A DNA stretch of 64,000 nt, from contig NC_091967.1 in assembly GCF_036711975.1 (NCBI RefSeq), forward strand, positions 17,484,001-17,548,000. Direction: 5' to 3'. This DNA comes from Onthophagus taurus. Taxonomy: Eukaryota; Arthropoda; Insecta; Coleoptera; Scarabaeidae. Below the pieces are notes generated by a model, which saw only the letters and a program-made list of their open reading frames with translations, searched no databases and was not told where the DNA came from. How positions within the stretch are numbered: position 1 is the stretch's first letter; the number at the start of each line of letters is the position of its first letter. Positions 35,883 to 47,099 of this stretch are shown here, in pieces. A program made the position numbers and the translations under genes.

Positions 35883-35943
35883 CATTTCCTTTAATTTTTG
35901 TAATTATTATGTTAAAATAAATATTAATTAAAGTTAGTTTAAA

Positions 35944-35949
35944 AATAAA
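35944..35949 (+). terminator. poly(A) signal, UPF2
   Basis: AATAAA 62 bases past the UPF2 stop. Another AATAAA occurs at about 35916. Confidence 0.5.
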
Positions 35950-36065
35950 GACAATATTACAAAAATGTATCAAATTTCATTTAGTATCACATCACAAAAC
36001 TGATTACAATGCACAACAGTGTGTTCCAAAGAAATAATAATTTGTCATGACAGCCACAATAATAA

Positions 36066-36193
36066 TTAATCTTCCAACAAATTTAGACTTTGTAGGAAAA
36101 AGTGCCAATTGTTCGCGTCGACATTATGTATTTGAAGAAGTTGATTCAAAGATATTCCATCTCTAGCCAATCTTTGATGAGCTGTGTATAAAG
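36066..36193 (-). CDS. orphan terminal exon of an unidentified minus-strand gene
   Basis: Minus-strand reading from an ATTTCAG acceptor at 36194 gives a phase-1 exon of 128 nt ending in a TAA. The translation is ALYTAHQRLARDGISLNQLL followed by QIHNVDANNWHFFLQSLNLL, then ED and the stop. The amphipathic, low-redundancy composition looks like real protein. It is convergent with UPF2, whose transcript ends just to the left. I do not recognise the family and found no upstream exon between here and pICln, where LINE debris fills the space. It may be the last exon of a gene with distant exons, or a remnant. Confidence 0.45.
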
Positions 36194-37217
36194 CTGAAAT
36201 ATCAGAAAAGTATATATCAATATTTAAATAATTATTAATAATAATTATATATAAAACTTGTTTATTTAAAAGCTTAATTTCAAAATCAAATATATTACTT
36301 AAGTTTACTTCTTACTTATGGTTTTTATACCACATACGATTATTAGTGTATTCTGGCCAAACTATTCAATCAAACCTTTATTCCAAAATAGATAAAACGT
36401 AAAAAAGTATGAAACTCTGTGGTACACCAGACATGACACTACCCTGTACAGACAGCTCTTTATAAAAAAAGTTACTTGCTATGATCGGTTGCAAGGATAA
36501 TTCTGCATAAGTTCAATAAGTGCAGATTGCAATAATACAATATAGTGAAGAATTATAATCAGTAAAAATCAAGAAGAACAAGGATAGTGGCCAATCTGTT
36601 AGAACATTATCAGTGACATCCAAAAGAGATCCATTGACCAAGAAATGTATAATTCTCAATGCAAAAGTTTACTGTGTAACAAACATAGGGCAATATGACC
36701 GAAGAACTTAATAGAAGTAGAACACTGTCATTCCATTATTACCAACAATATTTGTTGTAATTCGATTCAGTGCCCGAAGCACCTCTCAGAAGCAAGCCAA
36801 AAAGAAAATTCTCTGCAATAAGTCAGAGATGATGGAAGTGACACCCCAAAGTCTGCCACAATCTCTTTTATCAAACAGAAATGTTAGCTACGCTTTTCGT
36901 CCACGTCGAATTGCTGAGTTGATGAAGATTCTTAACTCTTTGTATGAAAGAAACTGGACGAGATCTTTTGAAGATTGCTTTTCAATCATACTCTTCATTG
37001 TTAAAATATTTGAAGATACCTCAAGTATCTATACAGTACAAGTATTATAGTACATCAAGTAAAACATCAGAGCTAGCAAAACGTCAGCAAAATCATAAAC
37101 AGGAAGAACACCATAATCTTAAACATGTTGTCGAGGAAGTCGTTACACGTGTAGATGAGTTTATTATTTGTTTCAAACTTAAACTGTTCAATTACCAGAA
37201 TCTTTTACCATAACCAC

Positions 37218-37400
37218 TTAAATCGTCATTAATGTTGAAATCATCAAGTAATCATTCAGATCTAGAAAGTAAGACAGAAATATGTCCTCCACCTCAGTCA
37301 AAAACTGTAAGATAGCACCATTAGGGCGATATAATACACTTACCACCACGAGCGCAATGTCGATGGAAGGACAATTAGAAAGGGTATAAACATATGATAA
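37218..37400 (-). mobile_element. LINE endonuclease fragment
   Basis: The minus frame reads VVVSVLYRPNGAILQFLTEV then EDIFLSYFLDLNDYLMI. This resembles the YRPPxG...F...L core of AP-type LINE endonucleases. It is isolated and broken. Confidence 0.45.
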
Positions 37401-37559
37401 AGAAACTGAATTTATAAAGCCAATAGAATACACCTCCAAAGTATCAAGACACTCATCAAGAAGACAAACCAGCATACAATTGAGCTGATGACAGTTTTGC
37501 AAACACTTCAAGAATGCAGAGTTGATTATTGATACATCAAACTTGTTCATAACATCTAC

Positions 37560-38300
37560 AAAAATGCTACAATGACGGTGAAGTTGCATGAAAGTACTGG
37601 AATAAGACAAGGCGATAGAATATCCCCCAAATTATTCATCACAATCCTGGTGACTGCATTTAAGCAGCTGATTTGACGGCAAATATATAAGTAATTTGCG
37701 CTGGAAGAGTAGGATTAGATATCAACATGGGAAAACCAAATTTATGACAACTCTTCTAACATCAATATGGGTGATAATGAGGTTGAGAGGGTTGTCAGCT
37801 ATGTATATCTTGACAAGCGAACAAACGAACAGAAACCTACACGAAAGTTAGAGATATTTTCAAGAGCAATATTCTCATACATTTGAAAACAAAGGCTTTC
37901 AAACAGTGCGTGCTGCCAGTTATAACATACGGCTCTAAAACTTAACCGTTAACGGTGGCCTCTACCAGGAAGCTTAAAGTAACACAAAGAAAGGTGGAAA
38001 GGTCGATACTGAGTATTATCCTGAGGGACCATATATGAAATGAAGACCTACGAAGAAGAACTGGTGCAAATGATGTAGTCAACGTTGTGGTAAAACTAAA
38101 ATGGAACTGGGCGGGTCATATCGCGCGAATGAAGAATAGACGGAGTAGAGGAAGACCAACAATTGGATTCAGACAGCATAGAACCGAAATGGCACAGAAC
38201 AGTGGAGATCTACAGACGTCATCATTGCAAATATGCAATACCAATATCATCATATTGGTATTGCAATACGTGATTTGCACGATAATTAATTAACACACTG
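37560..38300 (+). mobile_element. RTE-like LINE reverse-transcriptase remnant
   Basis: Plus-strand frames with several stops include GIRQGDRISPKLFITILVTA (reverse-transcriptase motif), a degraded VVSYVYL..KRTNEQ segment, and LKWNWAGHIARMKNRRSRGR at 38090-38150. That last motif is the typical C-terminal end of this LINE group. It is thoroughly decayed. Confidence 0.75.
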
Positions 38301-38756
38301 TATGTCCAACAATGGACGCAGAGATAGATGATGATAGGCTATGATTTTAACGTAAATTTATTAATTTTGTACTATAAATAGCAAACATAAAACATTACGA
38401 TTTCATTTTCACTATCAAATTTGTATTAGCTGTATTAAAAATGTAATTTTTGACATTTAATTATCTATCTTCAAGTTTAATTTCAAAACTTGAGGTTTAA
38501 AATAACACTTGTCAAGTCTAACTCTTTAAATTAACATTTTTGATTATCTCCACATTTAATCCTTTATCAATAATTAAGAATGAATGTCAAATTGGATGTT
38601 TACCCATCTTTTTTGATGCTATAATTCCAAAACTTACCATAAGGAATTTAGTGAAGCTTGTATAACAACCCTTTATTTAAACTTACTTTGTCTATGTAAA
38701 TCTAAAACTAACCTAAAGTTAATTTTAAATAATATATGAATACATTTAAAGACATT

Positions 38757-38762
38757 TTTATT
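38757..38762 (-). terminator. poly(A) signal, pICln
   Basis: AATAAA on the minus strand 80 bases beyond the pICln stop codon. Confidence 0.5.
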
Positions 38763-38841
38763 CTTAGTATAACTGTTATAAAAAGTACAGGTTAAGATAA
38801 CGACAACTTATTACTACTTATACTTAAAAAAATTCTTAATA

Positions 38842-39780
38842 TTAATCAGCATCTTCAAATACTTCCTCATTTTGGTCTCCATTATCATAAACTAAATCCA
38901 CATCACGAATTCGATCATTTATTTCTTCCATTGCTAAACACATTTAAAATTATATTTTAAAAAAACACACAACTAAACCAACACCAAGCACAAATTAACC
39001 AAAAACACTTTCAACATTAACAATTTCTTAATATGAAATCTCTTACAACTTATATGTGTATAAAATCTTACCTGTATCACCACCTCCACCTATATCTCCC
39101 AAATCATTAGAAACCACGTCGTTTTCTCTAAAATCTTCATCAGCATCTTCATAAACTTCATCATCACTCGCAACATCATCAGGATCAGGATTTAAAGACT
39201 AAAAATTTTTTTTTAATAAATCAAATGGTTACTTATTACTTTTAACCACACCTGACATTCTTTTAAAGCTTCATACATGGGTGTTAAAGCACTGGGATCA
39301 CCAGGAACTAAAATTAACTCCGAAAAATCTGACTCTGATTCAGCATCACTATCGCTATCCTCCACCATATTCTCATTTTGAGTACCTAAAAATGTTTAAA
39401 TTAATACCATTTTTTTAATAATACATTAAGAAATTTACCGGGCATAACAACATGGGTATCAATCATAATGTAAATACACTCTCGTGGGTAAAGATTTGGA
39501 TCAGATGAAGTGGCGTGCAAACTTATATGATGATAGGAAAGTGAAAAACCTGATTCGACGTCACCCTGTTCTTTCCAACTTACAGTTCTGTGGAAATAAT
39601 AAAAATGTTAAGTCAGAAATTAATTTTAAATGTCGAAAGGTAAACAATAATAAAACATAACCTCTCACTGATGAATAGTGTCCCAAGACCAAGATCTTTT
39701 TTATCTAAAACGGCCCTGGTGTTCCGCTGCTCGAACCGAATCGGGGAGTCTGGGTGTAGAAAAGAAGATAACACTACCAT
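38842..39780 (-). CDS. icln: methylosome subunit pICln
   Basis: Five minus-strand exons: 39780-39662, 39587-39439, 39385-39252, 39198-39072, 38933-38842. They sum to 621 nt, 206 aa plus stop, all phases matching. pICln is the Sm-protein chaperone that presents spliceosomal Sm proteins to the PRMT5 methylosome in the cytoplasm. Visible: a PH-like fold with N-terminal VLSSFLHPDSPIRFEQRNT, GLGTLFISER, TVSWKEQGDVESGFSLSYHH, ISLHATSSD and IYIMIDTHVV; an acidic loop (MVEDSDSDAESESDF); LVPGDPSALTPMYEALKECQ; then an acidic tail LNPDPDDVASDDE ending in EVFEDAD, the conserved acidic terminus. Length fits insect orthologues. The start ATG at 39780 gives a short N-terminus before the PH fold, as in the family. 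Confidence 0.93.
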
Positions 39781-39899
39781 TTTTTTTATTTCTTATTTCA
39801 ATAACTATCGATTTTACGATGGCAAACTATAAATTTGCTAGGAAAGACTGTCAAATTCACGTCTCGATTTTAAATTAGCGTCATACCAACTGTAAAATA

Positions 39900-40300
39900 T
39901 TCCAACTAAAAATTATTTTTAATACAAAAATAAATAAATTTTATTTATACTTATTTTATATAATAATATTAATATTTAATATTTTTATACTTAATAAACT
40001 TGTTATTTCAATTTTAAATTATTAATTTTCTAATCACCAATTTAGTACAAGAATGACATTTCAATTTAAATTAGTGTCATACCAATAGTTAAATATAGGG
40101 TGCGACAAAAGTTCAGAACTCCCCAAAAGCACGCACTTCCGGATACAGTAAAACCACGATATAGCGGACTAAATTAAAATAAAACTTTAGAACAAATCTT
40201 CTCCTAATATTTCTACGCAACGACATTCTCATGGGTTGTCGGCCCAGATAAGTTATTTTCATTTAGGGTCTTGGTCATGTTGGACCACCAGGTAGAACAG
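39900..40300. other. upstream of pICln, no gene seen
   Basis: AT-rich. A near-repeat of a GTCATACCAA-containing segment lies at 39880 and 40075. A TAGGGTGCGACAAAAGTTCAG motif at 40095 looks like a transposon terminus. Confidence 0.4.
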
Positions 40301-40304
40301 GACT

Positions 40305-40385
40305 ACCTCTAAGTCAGAAAGTATGTCCTCCAGATCAGCTAAGACCCTTAGCTGATCTGGAGGACATACTTTCTGACTTAGAGGT
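40305..40385. repeat. perfect 39-bp inverted repeat with 3-base loop
   Basis: The left arm, 40305-40343 (starting ACCTCTAAGTCAGAAAGTAT), is exactly complementary to the right arm, 40347-40385, around a loop ACC. The arms have no mismatch, so the structure is recent or maintained. It lies just right of the transposon-like terminus and left of a LINE remnant on the minus strand. Confidence 0.95.
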
Positions 40386-40409
40386 CCAGGTTTTTCTTAC
40401 ACCTGATAT

Positions 40410-40600
40410 TCACCTTTGCGCATTACTTGCCCGTACTATCTCACGCAACTCCGTATGATTCTTAACCACAGGAGTAACCTTGATGTTACCGCGAACATAT
40501 TCGTTCCGGATCCTGTTTAGCCTTGTTACTCCTCCCAACCATCGTAACATTTTTATTTCAGTCGTATGAAGTTTTTGCATATGAGTTTTCTTTACCATCG
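40410..40600 (-). mobile_element. RTE-like LINE C-terminal fragment
   Basis: The minus frame includes EIKMLRWLGGVTRLNRIRNE and YVRGNIKVTPV. This matches the MLRWxxGxxxxDRIRNExIRG core found near the end of many insect LINE polyproteins. Truncated on both sides. Confidence 0.8.
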
Positions 40601-40759
40601 ATTACCGCCACCTTATACTTTGCCCTTTGTGCGAATAGGCATATTTGAGTCGCATAACAGAATATTAAGGATCGCCATTTATGTCAGGCCACACCGACTC
40701 GATGAACGTCGGCTTCCATATCCGCGTTATTGGAGATCACAGATCCTCAATACTTAAAT

Positions 40760-41550
40760 TGTGCGACTTTCGGAACGGGTGTTTTTATGGGTAACGGATG
40801 GTAACTTTACTGGTTGAGTTAACTTTACTGAAAGTGTACTTTGATGCTTCGGTGAACGGAAAGTGATAGATCGCATAGAAGAGCAGGAAAAAAATTGTTG
40901 TCACGCTGACAAATAGCGTAAGTAAGGAATTTAATAAAGCACTTTTTTGCAAAAGTTATAGAGTAATAAGTCTAAATAAAATAATTAATATTCCTCCGTC
41001 AACGAAAAGCTCTGAGGGATATACTCAAGGTAGTAACACTTGCGCAATCTCAATTTTTTTTGTAAGATTTGGAAAACACATGTTTGGAGATTGAGTTCTT
41101 TTGACAACAGGTAGATCCATTCTGCTTTTGCGTACATTATATGGTGTTGCGCAGCCATGACGATGTATGCACTCGTATGCTGATTTTTTGCCGCATCTAA
41201 GCATGATCGGGTATATTGGGTCGATTACACAGAGTTAGTTTTAACGGCACTAGCATGCTTTCTTTGCCTTTTCCGGTTAGTCAGTTAGTTCTCGAGTAAA
41301 CAAGTTTTGTCTTGTACTCTCGCAACCGTCTGGTTATCGTGTTCTTTCCAAGGCGCTAATACGAAGTGGAATAAGTAAATAAGTTAACCAAGTTTTTGGA
41401 AATTTAAGAAAATTTTCCGATTTCATGGATACAAAATTAAGAGATTCTGCTTTTGAAGAATTATCGGAAGCGTTAAAAACTGAAGGTCTACTTGAAGATA
41501 TGACAGCAAACCTCCAAGAACTAAGGCACATCCATGGAATACTTCTTTTG
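40760..41550. other. unassigned; short frame at 41425-41559
   Basis: No gene is recognised. A plus-strand frame from 41425 encodes 44 residues starting MDTKLRDSAFEELSEALKTE, helical and acidic. It may be the start of a mobile-element protein, but it stops where the hAT remnant begins. Confidence 0.35.
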
Positions 41551-41554
41551 GCAT

Positions 41555-42690
41555 TTTAGATGTCATTGTTAGAACTAAATCCTTTTTCAACTAAATATGT
41601 TGACGGTAACGTGATGAGAAGTGGTTCAATTTTTCCCCACAGTTGTGGATAAGCTTCACCCAGACTAACTCGTACCGCTCTGGTTGAAAATGATTTTCGC
41701 CTCGCAGTCATACTTCAGATCTAGAAACTCTGCCTGCAAAGAGTTAACAAATCCGGAATGGCACTTATAAATGTAAACAATAAGTTTATTGTCGTGCACG
41801 TGATAGCTTAATAGTGGCTTGGCAGTATTTTGGAAAATTATTAGAAAATATAAACTTAAACGTCTCAATTGCTGAAAGAGACTAGATATTGCTTGCAGAA
41901 GACTAAGTATTACTAATGAAACACTAGATGTTGCAAATGAAGCACATCCTTCTTACAGAAGACTACACACTACTACTAAAAAACCAAATACTGTTAGCCG
42001 AAGACTTAATTTTACTGTCAGAAGACGAAATTATGTTGTCAGAAGACTAGATATTACCAATCGTACAAATCCCATTTAAATTTCTGTCCAATACTTGTTA
42101 AAATTGCATCCCTCGTTTCCCGATTTCTATGTTCTTTAGATTTGGTATTTCAAAGAACTTGATTTTCTTCATACACTTCATCAATTAATTCAAATATTTC
42201 TTCTTGGAACCATTTTCTTTTAGGTGTTATTTTTAAACGCGTTATATTGAGTAAACTCGCAGCAAAATTCGAACCGTGATCTTTTTTTGACAGTTACTCT
42301 CACGATAGATAAATTGTGTGTGTCCACTTGAATACAAATCTTAACCTCTAGTTACTCTCAGATACGTATCCACCAGAAAATATACTCTCGATAGCATTTC
42401 TCGCAAGTGGACACCTAGCTTTAGGGTTTCATGCAGGACACCACTAAATTTTTTCGCTGCTAAATGTTGACGATGAATGACACAGTGAATAGTGATAACC
42501 TATGACACTTCTTTCTTGAGGTGGGCTAGAAACCCAGCATGAAGACCTGATATGGCAGGAGCACCGTTTGCTGCGCAAGCGCTTACGTTTGTTAGGGGAA
42601 TCTCTTTTTCCTCAAAATAATCTTGCACCACTTTAAAAATCGCCAGCTAGTGGCTAGTAAAGTAGACTGATCTTCAACTTTACTCGATCA
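41555..42690 (-). pseudogene. hAT transposase remnant, ZBED5/FAM200-like
   Basis: Minus-strand pieces in changing frames read, from N to C: KVVQDYFEEKEIPLTNVSAC, ANGAPAISGLHAGFLAHLKK and TIHCVIHRQHLAAKK at 42470-42640; then EFLDLKYDCEAKIIFN and KIEPLLITLPSTYLVEKGFS at 41570-41740. These are hallmark blocks of the hAT group from which FAM200/ZBED5-type genes derive. Between them lies a repetitive stretch with GCAGAAGACTA-like motifs (41870-42060), probably a later insertion. Many frameshifts and stops. Confidence 0.8.
41870..42060. repeat. degenerate minisatellite with AGAAGAC motif
   Basis: Irregular repeats of AGAAGACTA followed by (G)ATATTAC-like sequence occur roughly every 20-35 bases. 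The copies are strongly diverged. It interrupts the hAT remnant. Confidence 0.5.
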
Positions 42691-42814
42691 CATATTTACT
42701 AGTTAACATGTTTACAGGCTCCCATAATTGCATAGAACTAGTTACTACAAGCAGCTAGTAATAAGCGCGCTAGTAGGAATTACGTCAGAACTCACTCCTA
42801 CAAATTTTTATTAA

Positions 42815-42920
42815 TACTGAATGGTCCATTTAACGTGAGACAAACGATGAACCACTTTCATTTGGTTCATTTTTATATCGCTTGTTTTACGTTAAATGGA
42901 CCAACCTGTATATTAATATC
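42815..42920. repeat. small inverted repeat (AATGGTCCATTTAACGT arms)
   Basis: The arm AATGGTCCATTTAACGT at about 42820 is answered by ACGTTAAATGGACCA at about 42890, followed by a CCTGTATA end. It looks like a miniature element terminus. The phrase TATTAATATC(G/A)GTCAATAGA just right of it recurs at about 43913 in the same orientation. Confidence 0.55.
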
Positions 42921-42965
42921 GGTCAATAGAATTTTGCCAAATCCTGTATTTGATATTATATGTAT

Positions 42966-43680
42966 CTCTTTAAAACCCCATATCCCTGCAAACGTTCATT
43001 CAAAAAAGCTCTAAATTGGCACGATTACTTTTTAGATGCTGTCAAATAGATTGTCATTTGTTGTATCAGAGTATCATATACAGAATGGTCAAAAATTGTA
43101 TTATCGTTTCTCCATATTCAACCGCAAGAAAGTCGAAAATTTTAAATGGAACGTCATTCCTATACCTATTTATTGTAGTTTCTCTCATATTGGGAAATTT
43201 ATCAAAACATGCAGGAAACCGTTTGGATTTTTATTAGAAGGCCATGACATTTTGATAGTTTTTCGTTTAATTTATTTCTATTATTAGCTACGATTGATAA
43301 TCCAAAAAATTCCATAGCTTTCTAATAAAAAAACCTGCATTTCGTGCATGTTTTAATAAATTTCCTAATATGAGGCAAACTACAATAAATAAGTATAGGA
43401 ATGTTTGTAGATAATTTGTAGAGAATTAAATTCCCTTCCTGATAAGCTAAAAAAACATGGGGCGTTCCATTTAAAATTTTGGAACGCCTCATGTCTATTT
43501 AAAATTTTCGACTTTGTCGCTATTGAATATGGAGAAACAGTAATTCAATTCTTGACCAGCCTGTATAAGATACTCGGATACGACAAATGACAATCTATTT
43601 GACAGCATCTGAAGAGTAATTGTGCCAATGTAGATCTTTTTTGAATGAACGTTGGCTGAGATATGGCGTTTTAAAGAGCA
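42966..43680. repeat. foldback structure, arms of about 300-360 bp
   Basis: The left arm (42966-43275) is an imperfect reverse complement of the right arm (43305-43680). Shared blocks are AACGTTCATTCAAAAAAG, GATGCTGTCAAATAGATTGT, CATATTCAA and AAATTTAT(C/T)AAAACATGCA. The right arm has an extra segment of about 55 bp containing a smaller palindrome, GGCGTTCC / GGAACGCC (about 43460-43495). Overlapping frames in the left arm are not genes. Confidence 0.85.
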
Positions 43681-44072
43681 TGTTGAAATTTACCAAAAAA
43701 ATTTTAAAACCAAAATAATGTAATAAAAAACTGTAGAATTCCATTTAAAATAACGAAGTTATGGTCTATTTTCGGTAGGCCGGATGTGGCGGCCATATTG
43801 AAAATATTTTAGATCGAAAGTTTCGAATGAACAACCCATGCTAATAAAATTTCTAATCTCTATGAATAGTGGAACCTGAAAAGTTCTAACAAACCAGTTA
43901 CATGAGACACCTGTATTAATATCAGTCAATAGATATTCTGAAGATGCCTTAAAATAAAAAAAGGGAATTAATTATATAAATTCAAATTCTTCTTCTTCTT
44001 TTAGCGCTACAGCCCAGGGGATTCCGCCCTATAAGTTAAAACTGGTCTGACCAAGGTCTTATACATACTCAG

Positions 44073-45975
44073 TTATACAGGTGTCTCAGCGAGACCGGTC
44101 ATTAGACCTTTCTGGGGTTCTGGCGAAAATAAAAATTTGAGAATTCAGACTTAAGTATTATCAATTACGATCTCTTCGTCTAAAATATTTTCAGATTTCT
44201 TGCACTTTCGGTTATACCGGAAGTCGCCACCAACTTTATTTTTTTAAATGGAACACCCTGTATATTTTTACATATTTGGATTTGTCTGTTTTCAAGGTTT
44301 ATAAATAACTTTACTTTTTGCAATTTGATTCGGTCGTTCTCGAGTTATTGGAATTTTTCTAGAAAAATCTGCTCCAGCAGACATTTGTTCAAAAAATCAG
44401 AAAACACTCAATTTTTGGGATATCAATTTAGGATTGAGAACATGCTTAAGCAACATGATGGAGTATGTTTTGGTGTCGAGAACTGCGGTCTAGAACGTTT
44501 GATCACTTTACTATGGCACGTTAACTTTTCAAAATTTAGAAGTACCATAACTTCATTTTTTTAAATGGCACCCCCCATATTTTATTTTTTAGTCGTCTTC
44601 GGTGTCTCATTCTACATCTTTTATATCGCATATGGCCCATACCTAATATTAATAGTTTGGGAGATAATTAGGGTTTTTTGAAAAATGCACACATATCATA
44701 TGGATATTTAGCCTAGTGTGCCATGAAAAACAAGCCTTCTCAATGAGTTCTTGTCAAAGACTCACTTGTTTACGTCACTTGATGCATGTGAGCTAATTAT
44801 TCTGTTATGTCATTTAATATTAGTACTGAAACGAGTTAAAATCGATAACAATAACAAAAGTAATATTTACACAAATCAAGAAATTCTTAATTTAATTTTT
44901 TTTGCATGAAAAGCGTGACAAAGTTCGTAGTATGATTCCCAGATGTTCTTTGGCAGCTCGAATTGAGGTGTTGGGACTGGGCTCGAAATAAGCCAAGGTA
45001 TTCACCTCTTCCGTTGCATTATCTACTACATTTTTTGGTCAGTTTAACACGTGATTAATTCGTCCAAAATGCAAAAAATTTGCTTCTATTCCTCTAAATT
45101 TACCTTTCGTCATTGGAGATAATGTGGATAATTTTCATTAAACATTCTGCAAGTTCTAAGAACTTTGTCGCACTTTTCGTGCACAAAAAATAAATTATGG
45201 ATTTCTTCATTTGTATAAACATTATTTACGTTATTAATATCCATTTTAACTGGTTTTAGACTCACAAGCATCAAACAACCTAAATTAGATGTTTATCAAT
45301 AAGTCATTAAACATTTGTTTTCCATGGCACACTAGGTTAATATCCATATGATATGTGAGCATTTTTCAAAAAACCCTAATTATTTCTCAAACTATTAATG
45401 TTAGGCATAGGACATATCGAATATAAAAGATGTAAAATGAGACGCCGAAGAGGACTAAGTAATAAAATATGGGGGGTGCCATTTAAAAAAATGAAGTTAT
45501 GGTGCTTCCAAATTTCGAAAAGTTAACGTATCATAGTAAAGTGACCAAACGATCTAGACAGCCGTTCTCGGCACCAAAACATACTCCATCATGTTGTTTA
45601 AGCATGTTCTGAATCCTAAATTGATATCTCAAAAATTGAGTGTTCTATGATTTTTTGAACAAATGTCCGCTGGAACAAATTTTTCTAGAAAAATTCGAAT
45701 AACTCCAGAATTGCTGGTTCAAATTGCAAAAAGTAAAGTTATTTATAAACCTTGAAAACAGACAAATCCAAATATGTAAAAATATACAGGGTGTTCCATT
45801 TAAAAAAATAAAGTAGATGGCGACTTCCGGTATAACCGGAAGTGCTAGAAATCTGAAAATATTTTAGATGAAGAGAACGTAATTGATAATACTTAAGTCT
45901 GCATTCTCAAATTTTTTGTTTGGCCAGAACCCCAGAAACGTCTAATGACCGGTCTCGCTGAGACACCCTGTATAA
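44073..45975. mobile_element. 1.9-kb foldback element with about 640-bp arms and a transposase core remnant
   Basis: The ends read TTATACAGGTGTCTCAGCGA on the left and the complementary TCGCTGAGACACCCTGTATAA on the right (45955-45975). Arms (about 44073-44725 and 45325-45975) match throughout, including a TTCCGGTATAACCGGAAG block and ATACTCCATCATG. The roughly 600-bp centre encodes, on the minus strand, a decayed transposase N-terminus. Confidence 0.88.
44900..45253 (-). pseudogene. transposase N-terminal fragment in the foldback centre
   Basis: The minus strand from an ATG at 45253 reads MDINNVNNVYTNEEIHNLFF then VHEKCDKVLRTCRMFNENYP. After a stop and a frame change come ATEEVNTLAYFEPSPNTSIR and AAKEHLGIILRTLSRF. 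This two-helix pattern (YTxEE...VxxxC...A...Y...FP, then a second helix-turn-helix with PxTSIRxAA..LGI) matches the DNA-binding N-terminus of the mariner-like transposase group also seen at 63660. The catalytic domain is missing. Confidence 0.6.
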
Positions 45976-46319
45976 ATTAAAATAAAAGGAGTTAATTTAA
46001 TAAAACTACATATTGACTCAAGGTAAATTTCTTTAAAAAGGTCCATAATAACCTTAAAATAAACATGTAAAAAGATTTAACTTAAAAAATTGAAATTAAA
46101 TTGATTCAATATTAAGTCTAATTTTATTGATAACACTAAAAAAAAAAGAAAACAAAATAACCAACAATGTATGTAATCAGCAAATGCACTTAGTTGGTGT
46201 TAGATTGTAATTCTCATTTAGTTACAATAAAATTTACAATCTATTTTTATGTCTCGGATAAATAATTAAACAAAAGAGCTCTGGGACTAAATTATTATAA
46301 CGAGAAGTTCTCATTTCAT

Positions 46320-46924
46320 TTATCGGATTATTGGTGGCATTAAAGGCATCCCACCACCACCACCACCAGACATCGCCGTATTTGGTCCTAACAAAATCTA
46401 AAAAATACAAATATAATTAAAAATTTTTGAATACACTTTAATTATATACCTGTTTTTGTTGATTGCGCTGCATTTCTTCTAATTGCGCACGTTCTACTTC
46501 AAATATAACTGGTGCAAACAAAATAATGGAACTACTAAATACAATCCAAAACAATGATCGGGAAAACCCATACAAATGCTTGATTCCCGAAGTAGTATTT
46601 TCCGCTATATTTGCGGTGGTGTTTCGTACAGTTTCTGGAAACATTTCGGTCAACCCCCACAATCTTTCACCCAACGTTTCGGCAGGCTTAAAATGAAAAA
46701 AATTGAGGTTATGTCACATTCTAACCTTAAAATGTCGCGTTTTATTTTGTACCAAGTACAAAATTATGCTTTTAATGAATTTAATAATGTATTTCTTTAA
46801 AACTCACTTCATCGTCTACATCACCTTCAATTTCTAATGATTTTTTTTCTGGGGTTTCATCTTTTGCGCTGCCTTCTTGCGACTCCATCCCGCTGTCTTC
46901 ACCAAAATCTTCACCTAATGCCAT
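46320..46924 (-). CDS. TOMM22: mitochondrial import receptor subunit TOM22
   Basis: Three minus-strand exons: 46924-46808, 46686-46450, 46397-46320. They sum to 432 nt, 143 aa plus stop, phase 0 at both junctions. TOM22 is the central receptor of the outer-membrane TOM complex. It binds presequences and tethers TOM20 and TOM70. Visible: an acidic cytosolic N-terminus (MALGEDFGEDSGMESQEGSA); the conserved ETLGERLWGLTEMFPETVR before the membrane; a transmembrane helix at about residues 84-101 with a proline near its end (LFWIVFSSSIILFAPVIF); then a short charged intermembrane-space tail with QRNQQKQ and ILLGPNTAMSGGGGG. The length matches the human protein (142 aa). Intron 2 is 52 bp. Confidence 0.95.
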
Positions 46925-47076
46925 AAGATTGAGATTATTTTTGACCGTTCGATATTATATTCAAGTTTAGTGGGGAAACGTGACGATAACGCGAGCTCAA
47001 TTTATGTTTATTTTCGGTGAAAAAATGCCACGGTGAGAACGAAATTATTCCTTCTCGGCTAAAAGGCCGTATTTAA

Positions 47077-47087
47077 TGCGCATGCGC
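47077..47087. promoter_or_regulatory. NRF1/Ewg-type binding motif upstream of TOM22
   Basis: TGCGCATGCGC, a full palindromic match to the nuclear respiratory factor 1 consensus, lies 153 bases upstream of the TOM22 start codon in otherwise AT-rich DNA. NRF1 (Ewg in flies) controls many nuclear genes for mitochondrial proteins, so the position fits. Binding itself is inferred. Confidence 0.7.
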
Positions 47088-47099
47088 GGTTTAATGGAT

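Noticed and set aside
43016-43287. Two overlapping frames of 73 and 83 codons
   Set aside because: They lie in the left arm of a foldback and show no domain.
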